This document shows positions 16,843 through 26,708 of a stretch of DNA of 64,000 nucleotides, piece after piece; position 1 is the stretch's first letter, and every line of letters starts with the position of its first letter. Both the position numbers and the translations under genes were made by a program. Under the pieces are notes generated by a model, which was given only the letters and a program-made list of their open reading frames with translations, was not told the origin of the DNA and ran no database searches. The stretch is from Desulfobaccales bacterium (GTDB taxonomy: Bacteria > Desulfobacterota > Desulfobaccia > Desulfobaccales > 0-14-0-80-60-11): positions 1 through 64,000 of the forward strand of contig JBBFLF010000011.1 of NCBI GenBank assembly GCA_037481655.1. The letters run 5' to 3'.

Positions 16843-18486
16843 TCAGTATTTCGGGGGTTGCCAGCCATATTCCGGAAAATGGCGCATCAGGTCGGCCTTC
16901 AGGGCCAAGGCGCTGGGATAGCGCTCCTTGGGGTCTTTTTTCAGGCACTTCAGGATGATGGCCTCCAGTTCCGGGGGCAGGTCCGGATTGAGTTCCCGGG
17001 GCGGGGTGGGCTCCTGCTCCAGGATGAGGTCGATGAGAATTTTCTCGTTGTCGCTGTAAAAGGGAAGTTCCCCGGTATAGAGGAGGTACATGATGACCCC
17101 GATGGCCCAGATGTCGCTCCTCAGCTCGCTTTCCCCCATGATCTGTTCCGGCGCCATGAAGGGCCGGGAGCCCACCATGGTGGCGCTGATGTCCTGTTCC
17201 TTGAGGATCTTGGCGGCGCCGTAGTCCAGGAGCTTGAGGCGGCCGTCCTCCTGGATGATGATGTTCCCCGGCTTGATGTCCCGGTGCATGATACGGTGGC
17301 GATGGGCATGGGCCACCACGTCGATGAGCTGCAGGACGATGCTTTCGGCCAGATGCTCCGGCACTTCCTGGGTGAGGAGCTCATCCAGGGTGCGGCCGGA
17401 GACATATTCCTGGATGAGGACCACCTTGCCGTCGTCCTCCACCACCTCCTCCAGGCGGACGATGCCGGGGTGGGGCGCCAGTTTGCGGCAGATGGCGGCC
17501 TCCTTGCGAAACTTGGCGTTGGCCGCCTTGCTGTAAGGGATTTTGGCCACGAAGAGGCGCTCTTCCCCCACTGCCTCGGTGTCCCTGACCAGCCAGACCT
17601 CCCCGAAACTGCCCTGGCCCAGCTTCTTCAGCTTCTCATAGCGTCCTCCCACCAGGGGGGTCATGGACAGGAGGGCCAGGTAATCCTTGGCCACCGGCAG
17701 GAAGTGCTCCACCAGAGTCCGCAAGGCCCGCTTCAAGGGGGAGAGCACCCCCACCTGCTGCACCTGAAAGCTGGCTGCAGCCTGTTCCGGAGAGGCCGGC
17801 GTCAGAGCCCGGAGGAGCACGGTCACCGGCTCCCCGGTCTTTTTCCGGAGGGTGATTTTGACTGCGCCGGAACCCTCAGGTGTGGCCAACAGACGGAAGA
17901 AGCGCTCCTGGTCGGCGGCCGAGGCAAAGAGGGATGGGGCGGGCAGTGCCTGACTCTCCCGGGGGCCGTATCCTAGAAGTCGGGTGAGGGCCGGGTTGAG
18001 GCGGCAGGCCGCGCCCTGGCGGTCGCAGGTGAGGAGAGCCTCGGCGTGGTGGCCGAAGAGACGGTCGAATTCGGCCCGGGAGGCCAAGAGCAGGTCTTCA
18101 TCCCGCTTGAGTTTCAGGAGCACCGCCACCCGGGCCAGCACCTCCTCGGCCCGGAAAGGCGGCACCAGGAATTCATCCGCGCCCAGGCTGAGGACCTGGG
18201 CCGCCGCCTGGTCGCTGAATTCCGGCAGGGCCACCAAGAGCGGCAGGCGGCGCTCCCCGGCGGCGGCGCGGGCCGCAGTGATGAGCCCCGGGAGCCGCTC
18301 GGCCGTCGCAGCCACAATGACCAGATCGGGGCAGCGCGTCCGCACCTCCTCCGCCAGCTCGGTGGGGGAGCAGGGGCGCACCTCATAGCCGGCGGCCTTG
18401 AGCAGGTCCATCAGGGAGACGGCCGCCTCGGGGGGCTCCCCGCAGACCAGCACGACTCCCGCCGGAAGAGAAAGGTCCTCGGGCAT
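16843..18486 (-). CDS. Serine/threonine protein kinase with N-terminal pseudo-receiver and PAS-like domain
   Basis: A 547-residue signalling protein. Residues about 8-125 look like a response-regulator receiver, but the phospho-acceptor aspartate is Ala59 (VIVAATAERLPG), so it cannot be phosphorylated normally. A PAS-like segment (about 135-245) follows, then a Hanks-type kinase from about 283: GQGSFGEVW at 290, the VAK lysine at 315, HRDIKPGN with catalytic Asp403, DYG at 421 and a MAPEQ motif. No transmembrane span is seen. I use ATG 18486, with GGAG at good spacing; in-frame starts exist at 18552 and 18579. Confidence 0.85.
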   Translation of the reverse strand: MPEDLSLPAGVVLVCGEPPEAAVSLMDLLKAAGYEVRPCSPTELAEEVRTRCPDLVIVAATAERLPGLITAARAAAGERRLPLLVALPEFSDQAAAQVLSLGADEFLVPPFRAEEVLARVAVLLKLKRDEDLLLASRAEFDRLFGHHAEALLTCDRQGAACRLNPALTRLLGYGPRESQALPAPSLFASAADQERFFRLLATPEGSGAVKITLRKKTGEPVTVLLRALTPASPEQAAASFQVQQVGVLSPLKRALRTLVEHFLPVAKDYLALLSMTPLVGGRYEKLKKLGQGSFGEVWLVRDTEAVGEERLFVAKIPYSKAANAKFRKEAAICRKLAPHPGIVRLEEVVEDDGKVVLIQEYVSGRTLDELLTQEVPEHLAESIVLQLIDVVAHAHRHRIMHRDIKPGNIIIQEDGRLKLLDYGAAKILKEQDISATMVGSRPFMAPEQIMGESELRSDIWAIGVIMYLLYTGELPFYSDNEKILIDLILEQEPTPPRELNPDLPPELEAIILKCLKKDPKERYPSALALKADLMRHFPEYGWQPPKY

Positions 18487-18656
18487 CAGGGCTCCAAAAT
18501 CCTGCCGGGCGGCGCCGTCAGTGGAAGTGCCTGCCCGGCGGAATGGCTTCATTGTCCCATGGCCGGGGGCCCTTGGCAAGGCCGGGCGGTCTGCTTCGCC
18601 CCCCGGGCGCGGCTGGAGAAGACCCGGCGCCGGGACTCACGAAGTATTAATGCCTT

Positions 18657-18687
18657 TTGCATCAAAAATTAGCATAATTATTATAAC
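18657..18687 (+). promoter_or_regulatory. Candidate promoter for the PhoB/PhoR genes
   Basis: An AT-rich stretch in the gap between the divergent kinase and phoB genes has TTGCAT (18657-18662) and TTATAA or TATAAC (18681-18687) at 18-19 bp spacing. No CTGTCAT-type Pho boxes are seen. Confidence 0.4.
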
Positions 18688-18716
18688 TTTCTACCAAAAG
18701 AGAGCAGGGAGGCGGC

Positions 18717-19403
18717 ATGCCCAAGGAAACCGTCCTGGCGGTGGAAGACGAAGAGGATATCCTGGAACTGCTGCGCTACAACCTCACCAAAGAGGGCTAC
18801 CATTTTATCGGGGTCACTTCCGGGGAGGAAGCCCTCAAGCGCCTGCGCACAGAAGTGCCGAACCTGGTGCTCCTGGACCTGATGCTGCCGGGCATGGACG
18901 GTCTGGAGATCTGCCGCCGCCTGAAGCAAGATCCCAAAACCCAGAACCTGCCGGTGATCATGGTCACCGCCAAGGGCGAGGAGGCGGATGTGGTGGCCGG
19001 CCTGGAGCTGGGGGCGGATGATTACATCACCAAACCCTTCAGCCCCCGGGTGCTTCTGGCCCGGGTGCGGGCGGTGCTGCGGCGGCGTCAGCAGGTGCCG
19101 CCGGATGAAACAGCCCCTTTGCAGGTTCACGAACTGGTGATCCATCCCGGCCGCCATGAGGTGCTGGTCAATGGACAGCCCGTGGAGCTGACGGTGACGG
19201 AGTTCCGCCTCCTGCACTTCCTGGCTCGCCGGCCGGGCTGGGTCTTCACCCGCTCCCAGATCGTCAGCGGGGTGCATGGCGATGACTACCCGGTGAGCGA
19301 CCGCTCCGTGGATGTGCAGATCGTGGGGCTGCGGAAAAAACTGGGGGAGGCCGGCAAATATGTGGAAACCGTGCGGGGAGTGGGATACCGTTTCAAGGAA
19401 TGA
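18717..19403 (+). CDS. phoB: PhoB-type OmpR-family response regulator
   Basis: A 228-residue regulator with an N-terminal receiver (acidic pair Asp/Glu 10-12, phospho-acceptor Asp54 in LLDLMLPGMDG, Lys106 in TKPF) and a C-terminal winged helix (ELTVTEFRLLHFLARRPG to RSVDVQIVGLRKKL and VRGVGYRF). The wording is close to PhoB. It is followed after 46 bp by its cognate kinase. No pst or phoU genes are in the window, so phosphate sensing is inferred from similarity only. Confidence 0.85.
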   Translation: MPKETVLAVEDEEDILELLRYNLTKEGYHFIGVTSGEEALKRLRTEVPNLVLLDLMLPGMDGLEICRRLKQDPKTQNLPVIMVTAKGEEADVVAGLELGADDYITKPFSPRVLLARVRAVLRRRQQVPPDETAPLQVHELVIHPGRHEVLVNGQPVELTVTEFRLLHFLARRPGWVFTRSQIVSGVHGDDYPVSDRSVDVQIVGLRKKLGEAGKYVETVRGVGYRFKE

Positions 19404-19449
19404 GGCACCTGAGATGAACGGTTCCAGGGCCTTGAGGTGACCTGAGCTG

Positions 19450-21216
19450 ATGCGTCCCCGCCGACTCTTCACCCAACTGACCCTCTCTTTTCTGGCCGTG
19501 GCGGTCATCGGGGTGGCGGCCGCCACCTGGATCTCCACCCGCATCTGGCGCCACTTTCACCTCACCCAGACAGTGGCCGACCTGGAGGCCCAGGGCCGGT
19601 TTCTGGCCCATATCGCCCAGGAGCGCTGGAGTCGGCCGGAGAGCCTGGATGACCTGTGCAAGCAGGTGGGCCGGGCGACCGGCGTGCGTCTCACCCTGGT
19701 GGCGGCGGACGGCCGGGTCCTGGGGGATTCCCTAAGGGATCCCAAAACCATGGAGAACCATGCCGACCGCCGGGAGATCCAAGGGGCTTTGGCCGGCCAG
19801 GTGGGGGTGCACATGCGCCTCAGCCCCACTGTCGGTCTGCCCATGACCTATGTGGCGGTGCCGGTCAAGGAGAACGGCCGCATCATCGGCGCAGCCCGGG
19901 CGGCCCTGCCGGCCACCGCGGTGAATGCCCCGCTCAGCCAGGTCTATGTCCAGGTGGTCTTGGGGGCTTTGGTCATTTTGGGCCTGGCCGCCGGCCTGAG
20001 CCTGTGGCTCTCCCGTCGCCTCACCCGGCCGCTGGAGGAGATCCGCAGGGGGGCGGAACGCCTGGGGCGGGGGGATTTGAGCCTGAAACTCCCCACCCCG
20101 GAGGTGGAGGAACTGGTCAGCCTGGCGGACACCCTCAACTCCATGGCCGAGCAGCTCAACGAGCGCATCACCACCATCCAGGAGCAGCGCCGGGAGCAGG
20201 AAGCCATCCTGGCCAGCATGGTGGAAGGGGTGCTGGCGGTGGATCCCCGGGGGCGCCTGCTCTCCTTCAACCGCACGGCGGCCCATCTCCTGGGCCTCAC
20301 CCCGGAGATGATGGGCCGCAACATCACCGAGATCGTGCGCAACCCCGAGCTGCAGTGGTTCATCACCCGGGCCCTGGCCGCCACCGAACCGGTGGAGGGG
20401 GAGGTCACGGTGCGGGAGGATGAAGAGGAGCGCATCCTCCAGGCCCACGGCACCACCCTGCGGGACTCCCGGCAGGTGGTGCTGGGCGTGCTCATCGTGC
20501 TGCACGACATCACCCGCCTGCGCCGGCTGGAAATCGCCCGCCGGGATTTTGTGGCCAATGTCTCCCACGAGCTCAAGACCCCCGTCACCTCCATCAAGGG
20601 CTTTGTGGAGACCCTGCTAGAGGGAGCTCTGAAGGACCCCCAACATGCCGAAGAATTCTTAAAGATCATCAGCCGTCAGGTGGAGCGGCTGCACCAGATC
20701 ATCGAGGACCTCCTCAGCCTCTCCCGCATCGAGCAGGAGGCGGAGCAGGGGCGCATCATCCTGCATGGCCGCCGGCTGGGCCCGGTCTTGCGGGCGGCGG
20801 TCCAGACCTGCAGCGACCGGGCGAAGGCAAAAGAGATCACCCTGGAACTCTCCTGCCCTGAGGACCTTCGGGCCCGCCTCAATGACACCCTCCTGGAGCA
20901 GGCCCTGGTGAACCTCATCGACAACGCCATCAAATACAGCGGCCCCCAGAGCCGGGTGCAGATTGAGGCGGCCAAGGAAGACGGCTGGGTGGCGGTGAGG
21001 GTGCGGGACCAGGGCATCGGCATCCCCAAGGAGCATCTGCCCCGCCTCTTTGAGCGCTTCTACCGGGTGGACCCGGGCCGCAGCCGCAAGGCCGGCGGCA
21101 CCGGCTTAGGGCTGGCCATCGTCAAGCACATCGCTCAGGCCCACGGCGGCAAGGTGACGGTGGAGAGCACCCCCGGCCAGGGCAGCGTCTTCACTCTGCT
21201 CCTGCAGCCGGATTGA
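19450..21216 (+). CDS. phoR: PhoR-type sensor histidine kinase
   Basis: A 588-residue inner-membrane kinase. Transmembrane segments lie at about 9-29 and 162-187, enclosing a roughly 130-residue periplasmic sensor. HAMP (about 188-242) and PAS (about 250-358) domains precede the dimerisation domain with phospho-acceptor His373 in VSHELKTP. The C-terminal ATPase shows LVNLIDNAIKYS (N box), DQGIGIP (G1) and GGTGLGLAIVKHI (G2). The periplasmic sensor domain is larger than in E. coli PhoR, more like Gram-positive or deltaproteobacterial versions, so the signal may differ. Confidence 0.88.
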   Translation: MRPRRLFTQLTLSFLAVAVIGVAAATWISTRIWRHFHLTQTVADLEAQGRFLAHIAQERWSRPESLDDLCKQVGRATGVRLTLVAADGRVLGDSLRDPKTMENHADRREIQGALAGQVGVHMRLSPTVGLPMTYVAVPVKENGRIIGAARAALPATAVNAPLSQVYVQVVLGALVILGLAAGLSLWLSRRLTRPLEEIRRGAERLGRGDLSLKLPTPEVEELVSLADTLNSMAEQLNERITTIQEQRREQEAILASMVEGVLAVDPRGRLLSFNRTAAHLLGLTPEMMGRNITEIVRNPELQWFITRALAATEPVEGEVTVREDEEERILQAHGTTLRDSRQVVLGVLIVLHDITRLRRLEIARRDFVANVSHELKTPVTSIKGFVETLLEGALKDPQHAEEFLKIISRQVERLHQIIEDLLSLSRIEQEAEQGRIILHGRRLGPVLRAAVQTCSDRAKAKEITLELSCPEDLRARLNDTLLEQALVNLIDNAIKYSGPQSRVQIEAAKEDGWVAVRVRDQGIGIPKEHLPRLFERFYRVDPGRSRKAGGTGLGLAIVKHIAQAHGGKVTVESTPGQGSVFTLLLQPD

Positions 21217-21364
21217 ACAGGGTCAGGCAAGCCAGTCGCTGCCGCCCTGCTCCCAGCCTCAAGTCGCACCCGTCGGCAAACCCGGGCCACAACCCACCGG
21301 TTCCGGCTCCCTTGTCTCCTTGGGCTTGATTTTTCCGGCGGCTAAAGGCGCCAGTCCGGGGGGA

Positions 21365-22141
21365 TTAACCTGCTTTTTCCCGGGGGCGGCGGTAGTAGCA
21401 CAGGAGGGCGCCGCTGATGACGGCCACCACCAGGGCAAAGACCTGGGTGGCGGGGTAGGCGCCGAAGAGCACCGGTCCCCGATAGTCCAGGGGGTGGCGG
21501 ACGAATTCGGTGAGGAAGCGCACTATCCCGGCCAGGCAGAGGTAGACCAGGGTGAGCTGGCCCTCAAAGCTTTTGCGGGTGCGCAGATAATAGATCACCC
21601 CGAAGACGGGGAGGAGAAGTAGGGCTTCATAGAGCTGGGAGGGGTGGAGCGGCACCCGCAAGGGGCACAGTGTTTCCGGGTGGGTGAAAGTTACCGCCCA
21701 GGGAAGGTCGCTTTCGGCGCCGTAACAGCAGCCGGCCATGAAGCAGCCCACCCGCCCCAGGGCCTGCCCCACGGGCATGCCCACCGCCAGGGCGTCGAAG
21801 GTGGTGCGCCAGGGGAGCTGGTGCCGGCGCATGTAGTAAAAGGCCACCAGGAAGGCCAGCACCAGCCCCCCCTGAAAGACCAGCCCCCCTTTCCACAGGG
21901 CAAAGATTTCCCAAGGCTTTTTCAGGAAGGCGTCCAGCTCCAGCAGCACATACAACAGGCGGGAGCCCACCAGGGCGGCCACGATGATATAGAGGCACAA
22001 GTCATAGAACTGGGCTATCGGCAGGCCCACCCGCCGGGCCTCCCGCCCGGCCAGCCAGATGGCGGTGAGAAAGCCCAGGGCCAGAAAGAAGCCGTAAGTA
22101 AAGAGCCGGATGGGCCCCAGTTCAATGAGGATGGGATGCAT
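21365..22141 (-). CDS. lgt: Phosphatidylglycerol--prolipoprotein diacylglyceryl transferase
   Basis: Attaches diacylglycerol to the lipobox cysteine of prolipoproteins in the inner membrane. The 258-residue multi-span protein carries the Lgt signature GRVGCFMAGCCYG, the HPSQLYEALLLL segment, and an N-terminus IRLFTYGFFLALGF typical of the family. Its start lies inside the end of lspA (20 bp overlap), so the first two steps of lipoprotein maturation are translationally coupled here, behind ileS. Confidence 0.95.
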   Translation of the reverse strand: MHPILIELGPIRLFTYGFFLALGFLTAIWLAGREARRVGLPIAQFYDLCLYIIVAALVGSRLLYVLLELDAFLKKPWEIFALWKGGLVFQGGLVLAFLVAFYYMRRHQLPWRTTFDALAVGMPVGQALGRVGCFMAGCCYGAESDLPWAVTFTHPETLCPLRVPLHPSQLYEALLLLPVFGVIYYLRTRKSFEGQLTLVYLCLAGIVRFLTEFVRHPLDYRGPVLFGAYPATQVFALVVAVISGALLCYYRRPREKAG

Positions 22142-22622
22142 GCTCGCCCTCTGCCTCGGTGAAGATCATCCAGATCAGGAGCCCGGCCCCCAGGCAGATG
22201 AGGGAGTCGGCCACATTGAAGGCTGGCCAATGATACCGCCCCAGGTAAAAGTCCAGGAAATCAATGACTTCCCCCAGGCGCAGGCGGTCAATGAAGTTCC
22301 CCAGGGCTCCGGCCAGAATGAAACTATACCCCAGAGCGGCCCCCACGGAGGTTTCCGGCAGCCGATACCACAGGTAGCCCACCACCGCCAACACCCCCAG
22401 GGTGGAGAGGACGAAAAAGATCCAGGCCACTTCCGGGGAAAGGCTGGAGAGGAGCCCAAAGGCCGCGCCCCGGTTACGCACGTGCACCAGATTGAAAAAG
22501 CCCGGGATGACCGGCTTCACCGTGCCCACCAGGAAACGGGAGTCCACCAGCAACTTGGTAAGCTGGTCCAGTCCCACCCCGAGGAGAAGGACACCCGAAA
22601 GGATCAGGCCCTTGCGGTGCAC
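22122..22622 (-). CDS. lspA: Lipoprotein signal peptidase
   Basis: Inner-membrane aspartyl protease that removes the signal peptide of diacylated prolipoproteins. With a GTG start at 22622 (MHRKGLILSG) it has 166 residues, the usual length; a longer frame from 22721 would read through the end of ileS and is rejected. Family motifs are DQLTKLLV near the N-terminus, VRNRGAAFG, GALGNFIDRL with one catalytic aspartate, and FNVADSLICLG with the other. It begins 5 bp after the ileS stop. Confidence 0.93.
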   Translation of the reverse strand: MHRKGLILSGVLLLGVGLDQLTKLLVDSRFLVGTVKPVIPGFFNLVHVRNRGAAFGLLSSLSPEVAWIFFVLSTLGVLAVVGYLWYRLPETSVGAALGYSFILAGALGNFIDRLRLGEVIDFLDFYLGRYHWPAFNVADSLICLGAGLLIWMIFTEAEGEHASHPH

Positions 22623-22627
22623 GCCGG

Positions 22628-25411
22628 TCAGACCCCCAAAACCTCGCGGCAGAGCCGGCAGAGTTGGGGATGGGCCGCATCCTCCCCCACCCCGGGGCGG
22701 TGATACCAGCAGCGGACGCATTTCTCCCCGGGGGCCTTCTCAATTGTGACCGTCAGCCAGGGGAGCTCCACCCCCGGGCGACCGTCCGGCAGGGGTCCGG
22801 GCACTATCTCCAGATGCTCCACCTGGACCAGAGTTTTCAAGTCGGCAGCCTGCTCCTGCAACACCGCCAGGTGGGCGGCCTCCTCCGGCGCCACCCCCAG
22901 GATCACCCGGGATTCGGGCGCCGAGGCCACCACCTTGGCCTTTTTGGCCAAGTCCATCTCCCGGTTGATCTCCGCCCGCACCTTGAAGAGAAACTCGTAT
23001 TTGGCCAGCAGGGCCTCATCCGGAAAGCCGGCCAGGGCCGCAGGGAAATCGGCCAGGTGCACGCTTTCCGGGCGGGAGCGGGAGGGCAGGTGGCCCCAGG
23101 CCTCCTCGGCGGTGAAGGAGAGGATGGGGGCAAGCAACCGGAGAAGGTATTCCAGGAGGTCCAGAAGCGTACTCTGGGCGCTGCGCCGGGCGGGGCTGTG
23201 GGGTTTGAGGATGTAGAGCCGGTCTTTCAGGATGTCCAGATAGATGGCGCTCAGCTCCACGGCGCAGAACTGGTGCAGCCGGTGGAAGACCAGGTGGAAT
23301 TCATAGTCCAGGTAGGCCCGCCGCACCCGGTCGGTGATCTGGGCCAGCCAGGAGAGGGCCAGGCGGTCCAGCTCCTCCCGGTCGGCAAGGGGCACATAAT
23401 CCCGGGCCGGGTCAAAGTCCGCCAGGTTCCCCAGCATGAAGCGGATGGTGTTGCGGAAGCGGCGGTAGGCGTCCGCCAGTTGCTGCAGGATGGCGGGGGA
23501 GAGGCGCACATCGTCCCGGTAGTCCTCGGCAGTGACCCAGAGACGGAGAATCTCCGCCCCATACTGGGCAATGATCTCCTGGGGCGAGATGACATTCCCC
23601 AGTGATTTGGACATCTTGCGGCCTTCGCCGTCCACCACGAAGCCGTGGGTGAGGACCGCCCGGTAGGGGGCCATGCCCCGGGTGCCCACCGCCGCCAGGA
23701 GGCTGGAGTGGAACCAGCCCCGGTGCTGGTCGGAGCCTTCCAGATACAGGTCCGCCGGAAAGCCCAGGTTGAGGTCGGCCTCCAGCACGCCGGCGAAGCT
23801 CACCCCGGAGTCAAACCAGACGTCCAGGATGTCCGTTTCCTTGCGGAAGGCGCTGCCGCCGCAGTTAGGGCAGGTGGTGCCCGGCGGCAGGAGCTGGGCG
23901 GGCTCTTCGGTGAACCAGAAATCCGCCCCTTCCTTTGCCACCCGGGCCAGGAGGCGCTCCAGGATCTCCGGGGTGAGGAAGGCGCCGCCGCAGCCCTGGC
24001 AGTGGAAGGCCATGATGGGCACGCCCCAGGCCCGCTGCCGGGAGATGCACCAGTCGGGGCGGTTTTCCACCATGTTGTAGATACGGTCCCGGCCCCACTT
24101 GGGGATCCAGGTGACCTTGTCGATCCATTTCAGGGCCTGGCGCCTCAGGTCGTTTTTCTCCAGAGAAATGAACCACTGCTCTGTGGCCCGGAAGATGATG
24201 GGCTGTTTGCAGCGCCAGCAGTGCGGGTAGCTGTGGGTGGCGGTCTCGGCCTGCAGGAGGGCCCCCCGGTTCTTCAAGAGGGCGATGATGCCGTCGTTGG
24301 CCTCCCAGACGTTCTGGCCGGCGAACTCCGGCACCTCCGGGGTGAAGCGGCCGTGGTCGTCCACCGGCGAATAGGGGCTGAGGCCGTATTTGAGGCCGCT
24401 GTCGTAGTCCTCCTGGCCGTGGCCCGGGGCGATGTGCACCAGGCCGGTGCCGGCGCTCAGGGTGACGTAGTCCGCCAGGATGACCCGGGAGTCCCGGTCC
24501 AGCCAGGGGTGGCGGCACAAGAGGCCCTCCAGGTCCCGGCCCCGGCGGGTCTCCAGGATCTCCCCCGAAAGCCCGAAGTGGGCCAGGAGTCCCGGCGCCA
24601 GGTCTGCGGCCACCACCAGGACTTCCTCCCCCACCTTCACCGCGGCGTACTCGTAGTCGGGATGAACGGCGATGGCCAGGTTGGCGGGGAGCGTCCAAGG
24701 GGTGGTGGTCCAGATGACCAAGGCGGCGTTGGAGGCCCGGGCCACCACCGGCCAGGCGGTCTTGAGCACCGGGAATTTCACATAGATGGAGGGGGTGCGG
24801 TGCTCTTCATACTCCACCTCGGCCTCGGCCAGGGCAGTGAGGCAGGTGGCGCACCAGTGCACCGGCTTTTTGCTGCGATAGATGGCGCCGTTAAAGAAGA
24901 ACTTGCCGTATTCCTTGAGGATGGCGGCCACGTAGGCGGGGCGCATGGTGAGATAGGGGTGCTCCCAGTCCCCCAGCACCCCCAGGCGCCTAAACTCCTC
25001 CCGCTGAATGTCAATGAATTTCTCGGCATAGGCCCGGCAGCGTTGGCGCACCTCCACCTGGGAGAGGGAGAGCCCCTCGGCCTTGAGCTCCTTGTCCACC
25101 TGGTGCTCGATGGGCAGGCCGTGGCAGTCCCAGCCGGGCACAAAGGGGCAGTCCCAACCCATCATCTGCCGGGACTTGATGATGATGTCCTTAAGGATCT
25201 TGTTCAGGGCATGGCCCAGATGGATGTGGCCGTTGGCATAAGGCGGGCCGTCGTGCAAGAGGAAGCGGGGCCGGTTCAGGCCCTTGACCCGGAGGCGGCC
25301 GTAGAGGTCCAGCTCCTCCCAGCGGCGGAGGATTCCGGGCTCCCGCCGGGGGAGGTCGGCCTTCATGGGAAATTCGGTCGTGGGGAGATTGAGTGTGGCC
25401 TTATAGTCCAT
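22628..25411 (-). CDS. ileS: Isoleucyl-tRNA synthetase
   Basis: Class I aminoacyl-tRNA synthetase of 927 residues. The HIGH-type motif lies in PPYANGHIHLGH (residues 56-67) and the KMSKS loop in GRKMSKSLGN; the editing domain includes TTPWTLPANLA. The C-terminal zinc module CVRCWYH...LCRLC is present, as in bacterial-type IleRS. I choose ATG 25411 (MDYKATLN) because GAAGGAGG lies 10 bp before it; an ATG 24 bp earlier would place that site inside the gene. It heads ileS-lspA-lgt, an order found in many proteobacteria. Confidence 0.96.
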   Translation of the reverse strand: MDYKATLNLPTTEFPMKADLPRREPGILRRWEELDLYGRLRVKGLNRPRFLLHDGPPYANGHIHLGHALNKILKDIIIKSRQMMGWDCPFVPGWDCHGLPIEHQVDKELKAEGLSLSQVEVRQRCRAYAEKFIDIQREEFRRLGVLGDWEHPYLTMRPAYVAAILKEYGKFFFNGAIYRSKKPVHWCATCLTALAEAEVEYEEHRTPSIYVKFPVLKTAWPVVARASNAALVIWTTTPWTLPANLAIAVHPDYEYAAVKVGEEVLVVAADLAPGLLAHFGLSGEILETRRGRDLEGLLCRHPWLDRDSRVILADYVTLSAGTGLVHIAPGHGQEDYDSGLKYGLSPYSPVDDHGRFTPEVPEFAGQNVWEANDGIIALLKNRGALLQAETATHSYPHCWRCKQPIIFRATEQWFISLEKNDLRRQALKWIDKVTWIPKWGRDRIYNMVENRPDWCISRQRAWGVPIMAFHCQGCGGAFLTPEILERLLARVAKEGADFWFTEEPAQLLPPGTTCPNCGGSAFRKETDILDVWFDSGVSFAGVLEADLNLGFPADLYLEGSDQHRGWFHSSLLAAVGTRGMAPYRAVLTHGFVVDGEGRKMSKSLGNVISPQEIIAQYGAEILRLWVTAEDYRDDVRLSPAILQQLADAYRRFRNTIRFMLGNLADFDPARDYVPLADREELDRLALSWLAQITDRVRRAYLDYEFHLVFHRLHQFCAVELSAIYLDILKDRLYILKPHSPARRSAQSTLLDLLEYLLRLLAPILSFTAEEAWGHLPSRSRPESVHLADFPAALAGFPDEALLAKYEFLFKVRAEINREMDLAKKAKVVASAPESRVILGVAPEEAAHLAVLQEQAADLKTLVQVEHLEIVPGPLPDGRPGVELPWLTVTIEKAPGEKCVRCWYHRPGVGEDAAHPQLCRLCREVLGV

Positions 25412-25513
25412 CCACCAGGAGCCTCCTTCAGACATTCAAAGGCTAAGGATACTCCAATCGCCAAAAAAAGCAACCGGGCCGGGGGTGAGGGGCCACAGGT
25501 GAGGGGGGTGGAT

Positions 25514-26356
25514 TCAGGTCTGGACTGCGGCGGGTCGGGGCACTTGGCCTTCCCGGGGGGAGGCGACGGGGGCAGGCTCCGGGCGGCTGAGGGACGAACG
25601 CTTAAGCTGGCGGCCCACCAGTTGCAGGTAGGTGCGGGTTTCGGCGGGCAGGCGGCCGCCCCGCTCCACATTACCAGGCCCCCAGTTGTAGGCGGCCAAG
25701 GCCAGGGCCACATTGCCCCGGTAGCGCTCCAGCATCTCCTTCAGGTAGCGGGTGCCGCCGTCAATGTTTTCCTTGGGGTCATAGGGGCGGCGCACCCCCA
25801 GGTCCCGGGCGGTGCCTGGCATGAGCTGCATGAGGCCCATGGCGCCGGCCGGGGAGGTGGCGTAGGGGTTGAAATTGCTCTCCACCTTGATGACCGCCCG
25901 GATGAGGTCTTCGGGGACGCCGTGTTTGCGGGAGGCCTCCCGGATGAGGCCGTCATAGGCCTGGGGGTCCGGCCTGCTGCCGCCCCGCCAGCCCCCGCTC
26001 CGGAGCAGGCTCTCCGCCTCGGCCCGCAAGGACAGCCGGCCGCCTTGGCCTTGTCCGGGGACCGAGCGGGCTCCGGCGGCGCCCCGGTAACCCGGCCGCA
26101 GGTAGAGGGCGGCCAGCCGCGGCTCCCCCAGGCGTCCCACCACCCGGACGGGAGGAAAATCCTGCCGTCCGGGGCGGGCAGCGCCGGTGAGACCCTGCCG
26201 GGCCTGCAGCGCCTGGGAGAGGAAGGGGGCAAAGCGAGGGGTGGCGGGAGAAGCAGCCGAGGGCGGCGCGCCCCGGAAAGAGGCGCTGCCGACGGGCGAG
26301 GGCCGTCTGAAGGCGGCGAGGGTTACGGGATGCGAAATGCCGGCGCGGGACAGCAT
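25514..26356 (-). CDS. Lytic transglycosylase (SLT domain)
   Basis: The C-terminal half (about residues 135-255) is a Slt70-type catalytic domain: [29 protein letters not shown] with the catalytic glutamate in VES, and [13 protein letters not shown]. It would cleave the MurNAc-GlcNAc bond of peptidoglycan to 1,6-anhydro products. The first 130 residues are Pro/Ala/Gly/Arg-rich and unassigned, with no obvious signal peptide, so export route and exact start are uncertain. Similar domains without classical signals occur in flagellar or secretion-linked muramidases. It stands alone between ileS and the CheZ-like gene. Confidence 0.82.
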   Translation of the reverse strand: MLSRAGISHPVTLAAFRRPSPVGSASFRGAPPSAASPATPRFAPFLSQALQARQGLTGAARPGRQDFPPVRVVGRLGEPRLAALYLRPGYRGAAGARSVPGQGQGGRLSLRAEAESLLRSGGWRGGSRPDPQAYDGLIREASRKHGVPEDLIRAVIKVESNFNPYATSPAGAMGLMQLMPGTARDLGVRRPYDPKENIDGGTRYLKEMLERYRGNVALALAAYNWGPGNVERGGRLPAETRTYLQLVGRQLKRSSLSRPEPAPVASPREGQVPRPAAVQT

Positions 26357-26708
26357 GCCATTTGGGGTAGCAAGAGTTATGCCGGCCTTGGAGGTTTTCT
26401 AAAAGGCTTTCTCAGGGACGCGGATAGACGTTCAGGCTCCAAAGGTCCGGGCGGGGGATCGGCAGGCGGCGGTTGCTGGCTGCAGGGGCATCAAAGGGCC
26501 AAGGCTTTCCCCCTTCTGCACATAAAGACCTCAGCCCTGATTTTTAGCTTAAGGAAATGACCTTGGTCTTACAAATGCAAAGGGAGGAGGAGGAACCGGG
26601 AAGACTCTTCTCCGCCCCATTTCGTCTCCGGCCCAGGCCTCACTTTCCCCACCCCCTCAGAATGACCCTATTCCTCCTCCCAGTCCTGCTCCCTGGTCCC
26701 CTTCCGGG
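26357..26708. other. Intergenic gap with no recognised feature
   Basis: Between the lytic transglycosylase and the CheZ-like gene, both on the minus strand. I see an AT-richer patch near 26520-26570, a G/A-rich run GGGAGGAGGAGGAACC near 26580, but no hairpin terminator, repeat copy or credible gene. Confidence 0.4.

Noticed and set aside
15655-17976. Open frame of 773 codons on the plus strand opposite the hydrolase and kinase
   Set aside because: Low-complexity shadow of two genes with clear motifs on the minus strand.
23645-26560. Open frame of 971 codons on the plus strand opposite ileS
   Set aside because: It is antisense to a clear ileS and the lytic transglycosylase. Its translation is rich in Gly/His/Gln/Arg with no domain, as expected of a GC-rich shadow frame.
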